From assembly GCA_015956445.1 (NCBI GenBank), contig WIUZ02000021.1, positions 496,001 to 560,000 on the forward strand: a stretch of 64,000 bases of DNA, given 5' to 3'. Origin of the DNA: Thelephora terrestris. Its lineage: Eukaryota; Basidiomycota; Agaricomycetes; Thelephorales; Thelephoraceae. The notes beneath the pieces are model-generated. The model saw only the letters and a list, made by a program, of their open reading frames with translations. It did no database searches and had not been told where the DNA came from. Made by a program: the position numbers and the translations under genes. Positions 33,672 to 44,132 of this stretch are shown here, one piece after another; position 1 is the stretch's first letter; every line of letters begins with the position of its first letter.

Positions 33672-36437
33672 TTACGAAGCCACTTTCCCATAACCTGTTG
33701 ATGCAAGCTCCTTACTCCATGCTCTCAGTATGTGCTTCTGCACCTTCCCGCTGGCCGTTTTCGGAAGCCCTCCCTTACTCTCCTCGACCAACTCTTCCAC
33801 CCGCGGATCCCCGAAAAACCAAACGTACGCCGGAGCGTTCTTCAACCAAGTCAGTTCTAGTAACGATCCAGAACAGATGAATCCAGTACCTGGGAGTTCA
33901 TTCCCGTGCTCACAACCTTCCTGACGTCCTCTTTCTGGATCTTGCCACGATGTGCTTCCTCAAGAACGACCCACGCTCCGACGACTTCGCCAAATTTGGT
34001 GTCAGGAACCGAGACTACCGCTGCTTCCCGAATTGCGGGGGAGTCTGTGAGGACGTTCTCGATGCAGACCGGGAAGAGGTTCTAAAGGCGAAGTTAATGG
34101 GAACGGGGTGCTGGTGTGCATTGCGCGAACTACCTCTCCACCTCGAATGATGATATCCTACGGCGAGAACGAGCAAACGATCAGATTTTCAAAACAAGAC
34201 ACACTGCCGTGACTTAAACCTTACCTTCACCCTCCCGACGACTGTTGTGCGGATAAACGCCGATCCAAGTTAGCCTGACCTACTCGGAGAAACCTAAAAT
34301 GTCAACGTCGTGCTCACTTTTGACGTAGCCCTCTTCGTCCATCACCGCTTCATCACCAGTACACATCCAGACCTGCCCATCTTCTTCATCAACTCGTGTC
34401 ACGGCCTTTGTTTGTTCCTCGTCTTGCCAATACCTGACAATGGGTAGTTAACTCATGATGTTGATAGATAGTTTAGAGTCGCTGCTCATACCCTTTCTGC
34501 ACAAGGTAGCCCTTGACCAAGATCTCGCCTGGCATCCCCCTCGCTACAACGGCTCCGTTCATGTCGACGATTTTGGCAGTGACGTGAGGAAGGATCTTTC
34601 CAACGGTTTCAACTCGCTTGGCAATAGGGTCCGCGGTTGTCGTTTGGAAGGACACGGGGCTGGATATTGGGCAAAGCAAGGGAATGAACGTTCAGGGTCT
34701 GAGCGCCATCCACAACTCCCACGGCAAAATTACTGCTGCTCCATATGGAAGTACAAGAACTGTTGCTCACCTCGTTTCGGCTAAGATAACAATCAAGATT
34801 AATTAACATCAGCATGTGCTTAGACAGTTGGCGATGAGCGCGACAAAGATTACAGGTCGGTCACTCACTCATTCCATAGGCAACCGTCAACTCTGTGAGA
34901 TTCATTTTTTCAATCAGTTGCTTCATGAGGTCGATGGGTATAGGAGACCCGGCCGCGATCCCCGTGCGTAGTCGACTGAGGTTCACATCATCTCCTCCAT
35001 TCTTTCTGCGCTCCACTTCAGACAGTACGCCAAGGAAGTGAGTCGGAACGCCGTGCAGTGCTGTACACCTGTCAAAAGAGGTTTGAATATCGTTCAATCA
35101 GTAGAAAGTAAGAACTGGTTAAAGGGACGGGGCTGCCTACTTTTCTTCCAGAAGCGCATCGACCACCCTCTTTGGGTCAAAGGTTTCGGAGGGGTACACA
35201 ACACACGACCCATGAGTAAATGCCGCAAGGTTTCCTAGGACCAAACGTGGACACGCCGAAAGGGAGCATGAGCTAGACAATAAAACAGACGGTGTTTCGA
35301 AATGTACTTATCAAAACAGTGAAACAGAGGTGGAACGTTACACAGCACATCTTGTTCAGTCAGACGCATACAATCGCCAATTGATAGGGCATTGTTGAGC
35401 AAATTGTGATGTGTAAGTGAAACTGCCTTCGGGTATCCTGTAGTTCCACTGTGAGTAAGAAATGGGTTAGTACGCTTTTCATTGCATGTAGGGCATGGGT
35501 GGGTGATGGACGGATACCTTGTAAATTGGAGATTAATGACATCATGGCTATCGAGTGACTCCTGTAGCACCTTTCGTTTTCGTTCCTCCCACGAGCTCTG
35601 GTCCCTGATGAGTATTTCACGGAAGTCGATGGCGGATTTGCAACCGTCCAACTCTTTTTGTAACACCTGCGCATCCTGAGTGTTGTCCACGACTATGATG
35701 CGCTGGTATTGAACCAGATATCAGCTGGAGATGACAGTGGGCTTTCGTGTTTCTGCCGACCTTCAAGTGTGGCAATGCTTCCGCCTGGATATCACCTCTT
35801 GCTGAATTGGCGATCTCAGGGCAGGCTTCGGCCAACAAGCTGAGATACCTCGACGTCCGAATATTCGGAACAAGGAACAAGTGCGAGACTCCGACGTGGT
35901 TCAAAGTTCTCATCTACGACATTTGGGTTGAGACACGAGACTTAGTTTGCAAGGTGTGGACTTGCCAACTCGTGGACCTTGTACGCGGGGTTGACGGTGA
36001 CGAGGATGGCTCCGATGATTGAACAAGCCCATTGAAGTTGGGCATATGCGCTATCCCGCACAGATTCGGCAAACGTCAGCAAAGGGATCCTGTAGACCAC
36101 ATGTATCGTACCTGTTATTACCCATCACAACCCCCACACGAGTTCCCTTCGTCAGCCCCAGTCCCAGAAGGCCTCGCGCAAGATCGTTAGCCTCCTTCCA
36201 TAACTCTTCATAGGTCCACCTCAGGTATTCGGAATTCCTACTACGCTCGTGCCTAGACGCAAGCGCGGGCCTCGTGGAAAACCTGGTCAGCAGCTCTTTC
36301 TCGTAGAATGACGCCAAAGTCTCATTGGAAAGCAGTGGGGTTTCGGGTCCTCTCGCGCAGGAGAGTTGGGTGGCTGTTCGCACTGAAAAGCGTGTAGTCT
36401 GGACCCAGTTTTGAGCGAGCGCAGTGCGGGAAATCAT
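33672..36437 (-). CDS. Acyl-CoA synthetase, AMP-forming (ACSF2-like)
   Basis: Fourteen minus-strand exons: 36437-36112, 36050-35966, 35913-35761, 35702-35518, 35448-35312, 35246-35141, 35068-34869, 34780-34771, 34659-34492, 34433-34318, 34241-34225, 34157-34134, 34081-33890, 33839-33672. Phases agree and give 628 residues. Adenylation motifs appear in order: TSGTTGYPKAV (~250), PPLFHCFGLVLGNLAAF, GVPTHF, AYGMTETSP (~400), CTGD, GRVKDIIIRGGEN (~500) and the C-terminal PKTASGKVQK with the catalytic Lys. The enzyme activates a carboxylic acid as acyl-AMP and then acyl-CoA; medium-chain fatty acids are usual for this group, and the true substrate is unknown. No clear targeting peptide. Odd points: exons of 10, 17 and 24 nt, a GC-AG intron after exon 2 and a probable AT-AC intron after exon 5. 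Confidence 0.9.
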
Positions 36438-39400
36438 CGAGTTGCGGGGGTCAGTGACCACGTGCGCCGGTCGATCGTTCGATCGTTTATCGGCGCCAAT
36501 GCTCAAATCCGAAACTTTGCACACACGCTACGTTTCTGGCTTCTCTGGGTCGCCTGCCGACGGTTCCTGGTTCGAGAGCAGCCATTAATGGCCATGGCCG
36601 TGCTGCGCCGCCTCACTTTGGCTGGATGTTCAGCGTGCAATAAGGTTCGAACCTCTCTGCTGTGTGACGCCAGAAGATGCTGATTGACAGTTGCCCTAAA
36701 GTTGACTCTGACAGAAACTCTCCCTACTTTCGAAATTCATGGCCATTTATTGTCCCCGGCGCATTTGGCCTACCGTTTGCTCCCGTTATTAGATGACCTC
36801 TAACGCTTGTCGGATCTCAACGTGAACCTCAAGACGGCTGCTTCCGCACCTCTTGAACCCCTAGTAACGGTCACTAGATCATCGGGAACGCCTTGTCTCT
36901 AATGGCTGTGAGACAGAAACCCCACTGTTCCAATGCCAAGCCCCGTATATCCCTCTCCAGATCTGGGGAAATTTCAAAATTCCAAACCTACGTTCCCTAG
37001 ATGGTCAAATTTCGTCACGTAGCAGCACGGTAATATGTTGCAATTTCCAATGACACTGGATCTCCTGACCTACGACATATCGGATGTACAATGCCATTCG
37101 GGCCGCGACCCATACTTCCATTCCAAGTCAGAATTCGAGGTGAACCCTGCATTCGCGATCGTCGGCCTCCGCCAACATCGCCCCTATTGTTCGTTTCCAT
37201 TACCGCCCGAGGCCTCTGACGCGGCTAGATAATGATCCCATGACTTCTCGAGCTTGTTGTTTCACCAACTTGCACTGAGACACCATGGGCGGTAGGCTGC
37301 GAACGATCCTGTGACCGCCCGAGGGAGCAAAGCGGAGCGCCATCCTCTGATCTTCATCCCGGGGCCCGCACCTTAAACTGGCAACAGGTGACACTAATGG
37401 TCTGATCTGACCCGACAGCACCCTAAAATAGCCTGGGACCCCCCGAGATCCTAGCAGGTGATCTCCAAGTTTCAGTCACTCCTCTTTATTCCCTAGTAGG
37501 TCCAGGCACTAGAAGTCGGCTTTGCCGCTTGTGCGCCCTCATGGGGCACCGAACACGGATTCGGCTTCAAGGTTGGCTTCCGGGAAGCGCTGAACTTTGC
37601 GCACAGAGGGGCTTGGTTTTAGAGGAGCCGTTGATATTTTTATCGTGGCTCGCGTGTTATTATAATAGGGTGAGCCCCAAGACACCGAACATATGCCACT
37701 TGACAATCGTTCACTACATTTGTGAAGCCCAAAGGGTGCGGGGGCCTACTGCCGAGAGCTGCACAGTGCTTCTTCTGAGATCGCGACCCACGTTCAGGGG
37801 ATGACTCTGACGCCACATGAGTTGGCTGATCACAAGAATGATCTACACTGACCGAAGCCGAGCAAGGGCCGATCTCCATTGTAGCCGCCGAGGAAAACTG
37901 TCTGAATCAGGTATGAAACTCTAACTTCTTCTTCGGAGAAATCTGAGCGGTCCCCAACTTACTGGCCCGGTTGGGCGGGTGGAGCTTGCTATCCTTAAAT
38001 TAACTCTAATCAACTACGACAGAGCTCGAGCCTAGGCGTTACAGATCCATAGGACGGCGATCTCCCGCATCCGTGACATTATGGCTACTTGCACATAATC
38101 CTTTTGAACATCGTCACGAAATCAGCAAGGTTCTGCAGAGGGCTCCAAGAGCCCAGAACCCCTTCCTATCGTGCTGCTGTAAATGGTCATCGATGTATCG
38201 GCGTTGTCCAGGACCTTGCCCATTCGCGTCCACGGCTCTTTTCGTGAAGAGCACCTTCTCGGATTCATTGAAGAGTTTACGCACACATGTGTCACCAGGG
38301 CGGCCCGGCTCTGCCAAAAGGCGATCTGTCACATTATAAGCATCATGGCGGATGCTCCCGTGCTCGGGATTTTCCTCTCAAGGATTTGCCGTGTCGTTCC
38401 TTCGATGTACACATACTACTCATCCCTCGGATTGAGAGTGTGTCCAGAAGAAAAAGCTTATGACCCTGCTTGGACACCGCAGATCATCTTTCCTCCAGCT
38501 CTGCGTTTCGCTCGCCCTTTCATCATTGCACGAACGACACGTACGTATGTGCTCAACGCGGCACCGACCGGTCATCGACAGGCCATGCGCAGAAAGGACT
38601 AGTGCCGATGATAGTATGTGCGGATGTTGTCACGGATAGATTCGAGGGGTGCCAGATTTATTGCACTGTGTTTCCATGTATGTCTAGCAGATCCAGTCCG
38701 TGTGAACCCTCTGACGGGCCTAACCCAATCTGACGCCCGCTATGCGCCTTCGCGGTGTCTAACGTGGGGTTTTGATAACGACAACGCTTACGCTTATGTT
38801 TACTTTGCGATACGTCGCAAATCAGCGATACTGGGATAACGTTACGAAGATAACCAGTGAAACGCCACTCAAAGGCTGCTTGGTCATCAGCTTCTTGCTG
38901 GGCGTCTGGAAGCGGAGTTTGGTTTAGGTGGAGTGTCTGGCGGAGGCCCTCAGGACAACGGGGCGATCCACTACTGTATAGGGCCACGGGCAAAGGAATA
39001 CACCAAAGTCGCACGAGGATTCTCAGGTTGGTCGATTTCCTGATTTCCGGCGCAGTTGCGCAGCCAGTATGTACTTATCGATGGTAGGCATTCGGTTACG
39101 GGACCAATAGAGAGGATATCGCTGGAAGTGCCCCTACCACACATGGATTTTCAAACGCCTCCAACTGACATTCGATATCACAATACAATCACGTCTTGTG
39201 CCTTGGGGTGACCAAGAGACCCTCGGACTAGGCCTTGCCACCTCCTAGATTTTCACCGGGGAAAGTCCGTTCCGCTCTGCCTGCAGGATGGCTTTAGGAT
39301 CATTTGATGTGGGACGGACCATTTTCAAATGCCCCAAACGGCCAAGAAGTAGAGAAGAAAGGTCATGAGACCGTTGTTGGACTCAAAACCGCCGTCGCCC

Positions 39401-40406
39401 CTGGCATTCTTCCCACCTGGTCAATTATTTACATTGAAAGAGCCTCCTCGTGGTTCAGTGTGCTGAGTAGGTTTGATGACCTATTGTGTGGGCGTGATGG
39501 GTTTAGCGTTTTTTGTGATGGATCAATCCCAGTTCTCAGTTCTCGCACTTCCGCATGATGGCCCTGCCTATATGAACCCCTTGATATTGTGAGTGAGGAC
39601 ACAATGCTCGCAACGTGTAGAGTTGAATCGAGTGGGTATCAGCGCACTCAGATTTGTCACAGCTAAACACCGTCTCTCCGCGACGACAGCCCGGAGGCGA
39701 CGAGCACACCCTTGCATCACTCGCGTGCATCACATCGTGGAGAGTAGCTTGTGTTCCTTAGACCTGTCGATCGGAAATCTTCTGCGCTTCCTGAACTATA
39801 CGGGATGCGGTGTCGTGTCCTTGGTTTCTTGAATCCGGAAACCCATTGATGAATGTGCATATATACATTATGGGGCACGAATCTTCTCGCTCCAGACCCT
39901 CATGACGAAAGGAGATTGAAAGGGCACACGAGACAAAGGTCAGCAGATCAGGTCTACGAACACAACTTCCATTTGACTTTAACGAAACAAAGCGCACAAA
40001 AAAAGACGTGAGATCTGGGAATGTGCATGCGAGCGATGAATCACCTGCAGAAATACTTTGACCCACTCTTTCTCCCATGTCCGAAGTCCGATATGTTAAG
40101 AATCAGGGTCACGTCTGGAAATCGAGCCGAGATGACCTGCATCTGATTTCTTTCCCATTGAATTGCGCTGGTAATCACGAGGTACAGAAGGGTTGGCTGT
40201 GTGGCCTGTCGATGAATGGGAGAGAAAGAACACGAGGTCTAGAGCGCTAGAACCTTGCGGTGCATCGCGATCTGTGGCATCCGACGTTCCGAACCTTGAG
40301 CGGCCGCTACGATGGCGAGACCAGCGAACGCCTTCACGTGTAATCCAAACGCTGCACAGCGCCGACCCCAATGCAGATAACAGGACCCAGAAAGCCGTCC
40401 GTCGAG
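36438..40406. other. Four-kilobase gene-poor region
   Basis: The left end is the promoter of the acyl-CoA synthetase. In the rest, open frames stay below about 140 codons, show no recognised domain, and could not be joined by splice signals. No tRNA, terminal repeat or transposon protein is visible. It is either relic sequence too old to name or unrecognised non-coding sequence. Confidence 0.5.
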
Positions 40407-43400
40407 CTAGGACGGATGCAGAAACGTCTGCAGCTGCAGATAGGGAAGACGTGCGCAGATGAACGTGAGAAACGCGGACAGTTGGGAAACCAAAAGGGAA
40501 CAACATAACGCCATTGGGCTAAAACCCCATGAAATGTCGTAACCGTAGAAGTAGTAGAACAACAGCGGCCTGAGGCCCAGCACGTAATCACGCGAGAAGA
40601 AGGGGCGGTCGGAAGTGTTAGAACTAAATTGAAAACCGCGGCGATTCGGATAAGGAAGAGCATGCTTCTCCGGAGAGAGCCGTGCGTGGGCCAGGGATAG
40701 CATTGAGGTCCCTGATCCAAGGGCTGGCAGCGAAATGACCGAGTCATTCATGAATGCGGTCGCACTCTCGTACCCCACGTTTTTTGATGGCGTCGAGATC
40801 AGATCCCACGAATACTATTCCGGGTGATACGACCGGTGGATGATGGACGGCCCACGGCGTGACGCGGAAAAGAAAAATCGAAATGGAAGAATGGAAGAAA
40901 AGACTCACGTATTCATCGTAGTGGTGCAGCACTTCACGCAGTTGCTTGCGCGTTATGTCTGCGTGGTGGAGGATCTCGTCGTCCGTGCACTTTCCGTCAA
41001 AATATTGGTGTATTCTGCGGTACACGTAAGAGCCGAACAGATGGTGTGCAAACTTTCACGTACGTTTCAAACCGTTTGGAGATCCACGGGCTCTTGCCTT
41101 CGCTCATCTTGGTCAACCACCTTCTCTCCTTAGGTGTCGCACGACCAGGGTCAGGTATGATTGAAGGGACATGCGGATCATCTTCATCCTCACTCTCTTG
41201 ATCTTGTTCGACGTCATCCACCTCAACATCATCATCATCCTCTCCAGACCCGTAGAACGGATCTTCCGATATCACATCCTCGAGAACGCGACTGTCTCCT
41301 TTTAAGGCACTCCCAAGGTGATCCTGGGTGCTTGATCTACGACGGGACATATGCGGACCGTCGTGATCGTTGCTTAACGCGCGAGAGGATGATGTGGAAG
41401 GCAGCCTACGAGTCCTTCGCCGGGCTTCACGGGGCGAAAGAGAGAACCAATTTGGCGAACCCTCGAAACTGCCCGGTTTGACAAGGTCACGATCAACATC
41501 TCCACCTCCGTATTCCCCTCTTGGCGGACGCGGTGTTTCTGCGTCGGCGTCCCCGTCGTCTTCTTCGATGACGTCCTCAACTAAGACTAGGCTCGTGCTT
41601 TGCTTTCTTCGGCTGCCACTACCGCATTTCTCTCGTCGAGTGTGCTGAAGAGGAGGTTGGTATCGAACGTTCCTCTCAGACCACTTGGCAATCCTTTCGG
41701 CTTTCTCCCTTGCAACGTCCTCCCTACATCTCTTCTTGATCTCCACACTGGCGAAAACCCTCACGTGTAGATGAAGAGTCACGAGGAGATCCCGTTTGAG
41801 CATCCAGGAGACAACGCTGCGAAAGAGCGGTACAAGTGACTTATTCGACTGCACTACCGTCGCGAAAAAATGTTGGGCGGCGGTTGGGTTGAGAGGCTGA
41901 GGCGGATCCCGAGATTGAGAGGCAGAATTGGAGTTGGGATTGGAGTGAGAACGCGAGGAGTGCGTTGGGTAAAAACCGTATTCAGCGGTGAGTGCATCCG
42001 GAGAGAACTGGGGAGAAAAGACAGATTCGGAAGGGGGAAGGGACGCGATAGACCCTGTAAGTGGGGTGAGATGTTGCGCGGCCGTTTGGGGAGGGATAGA
42101 GGTCGAGATTGCGCTCAAAATTCGAGGAAGGGTTGGGACGTAAGGGTAATGTTGAGAGAAGTCTCGATCGAAATCCCCCGTTAGATCTGCCAATCTGAGA
42201 GACGCGGATCAGAAGATATAAAAGAGTGACTGTGGAAGGACCAACGGAGCAGGGAACTTTGGCGCGACGGTGAACACGGTCTTGAGTTGCGGATGCACCA
42301 GATCAACGAGTTTTGCGCGGCGATGATGAACTAACCAACGGACTGTGGGATACACTTGAGTGGTGAGGTCCCAATCGAGTAAACTCGCCATATCTGCCAA
42401 CCTGGTGCACAGAGGGCGGTCAAAACAGGGGGCTCAGATAGAGAGAGGGAGACCTACGAAAGCGTGATGGACGTGATCTCGAGGAATCTGATCAGCTGCT
42501 CGGCCAATTGTCTATCTTCCGGAATGACGTTCGGCCCAGTTATCAATTCCGCGTAAAAGGCGTTTCCGTCTCCGTTATCTTCATCGTCGAGTAGCAACAA
42601 GCTCTTCCAGGGGGCAAGAGTGGGTAGCCTCCACGCGAAACCGAGTTCTTTCGCCCACCCTTCGGTACCAAAGAACGACTCTTCGTGCTGTTGATATTCC
42701 AAGACGAAATCGTCGTCGTAATCGTCATAGGAAGTGCTGTGCAGGAGTGAGCCTAGATAAGGGGGCAATTGAAGTTCTAATGGCAAGTCATGAATCGTGA
42801 TGTTTGCTATGACCCCTGCTTTGATAGCGTCGTAGAGGTTCTTCATCGCTTGAGCAAGGCTCGAGACACGCAGGGCGTGCTCGACGTAATCAGCAAACCG
42901 CTCGCCTCGTGAGGTATATTGGTCCTTGAGGTTGAGCAAGATATCTGATTCTTGTTCGACGTAGTTAGAGAGGACCTGCTCTTGATAGAGGACGGCGGTA
43001 ACCGTAAAAGCGATGTGTTCGTAGATGATGTCAAAGTACTTTGACACGTTCCCAGAAGCGGAGGAAGATGGATCGGGTAGATCCAGGACGAGTACGAAAT
43101 GAAATGTCTGTAACCACGAGGATGGAGAATTGGGGGCGGTGGAAGGATCTGATGAGGAGTCAGAGTCACTTGACTCCTCATCGTCAGCAACAGGTGTGGG
43201 CGGATCTACATCCAGAAGCGGGGTCATAGGCGCGCTGACGGGAGCGGTTTTGGAGGCCGAAGATTTGCGAGGGCCTCTCCCACGACGGCCGAAGAAGGAA
43301 GGTTTTGCGGCGTGCTTATCTGTCCGTGGGGTTTTGAATTTCCAAGTCGCACCCTTTTCGGCGCAAACGGGGTGGCCGATGAATACGAGATTGTCCACAA

Positions 43401-43947
43401 TTAGTTCGAACTTTTGATGACATAACGCTTGGTTCGGGCACAAGAGGCCGGCGAGAAACTCGGTGGAGTAGCCCAAAAGTTTGCGGTACTTGTCGGAGGA
43501 TGAGGAAGGAGGTTGCTGGAAATGATTTACGGTTGTGGTGACCGTGGAATGGAAGGGAGAGGCTTGGATGTCGTGATGAGACGGGAGGTTGATCGGCGAG
43601 GTTCTTCCGGAAGCTCTGGAGGAGGAGTGAGCGGGGAGTGGATGGGAGTTTCCGGTGATGTCCGATAGAGAGCGATCTCTCGACCGATCTGGGGGTCCAG
43701 ACCACAGATGGTCCCCCTCGTCGAGTCCCAACCCCGCGGATGATGCCTCCGAGAGAGCTGAGGAGGAAGAGACGGTGTCGGAAGAGTTGGCGGCCTTCCA
43801 TGGGTTGTCTGGCTGGAGCACGGGCGGGTTCTTTGGGTTTGGACGGGCTAGCCTAGGTGAGGAGGTGGGGGTCGGAGGCCATCTGAAGACAAGAGCTGGA
43901 CCGTTGGCAGAGTGAGATACGAGAAGGAGGGCGATGAGGGACTCCAT
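40407..43947 (-). CDS. NPR3: Nitrogen permease regulator 3 (GATOR1/SEACIT subunit)
   Basis: Five minus-strand exons: 43947-42458, 42401-42246, 42194-41064, 41014-40909, 40433-40407; phases agree and give 969 residues. The N-terminal longin-like domain starts MESLIALLLVSHSANGPALV. It is interrupted by Ser-rich disordered inserts and continues as a roadblock-type core (FELIVDNLVFIGHP; FHFVLVLDLPD; YEHIAFTVTAVLYQE). Exon 2 gives DMASLLDWDLTTQVYPTVRW, a conserved NPR3 block. An acidic linker follows, and the C-terminal winged-helix segment is QYFDGKCTDDEILHHADI, ending LQTFLHPS. Npr3 with Npr2 and Iml1 forms a GAP complex that restrains TORC1 when amino acids are scarce, at the vacuole. The last intron (475 nt) is far longer than any other in the window. 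Confidence 0.88.
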
Positions 43948-44132
43948 AACCTTGTAGAGATAAGCCCCTCTTTTCCGATTTCTATTCGGTCAAGTGTTTC
44001 AGGATTGTTTATATGTATTTGTCACCCCCCTCGCCAATAATAATCGACAGTTATTACTGTGGCTAAAGAGTTGCTTGTGGTTAGCAGAACCGAATCTCAA
44101 TCCCCGTTTGAACACCCCCTTCCTCTCCGTCC
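43948..44132. promoter_or_regulatory. Shared promoter of NPR3 and PPS1
   Basis: 185 bp separate the two start codons of this divergent pair. The region is AT-richer than its surroundings; no clear TATA box is seen. Confidence 0.55.

Noticed and set aside
6419-36437. A secondary-metabolite gene cluster (four P450s, tyrosinase, acyl-CoA synthetase)
   Set aside because: No backbone synthase or transporter is visible, no pathway regulator gene was seen, and the genes are interleaved with housekeeping genes such as eIF3j and COQ9.
40096-40778. Separate membrane-protein gene on the minus strand
   Set aside because: The hydrophobic frames overlap the last NPR3 exon and its long intron, lack a good start or splice support, and match no family; kept only as a note on the intron.
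41374-41648. Plus-strand frames within NPR3 and similar frames within PPS1
   Set aside because: They are antisense or out-of-phase shadows of low-complexity coding sequence.
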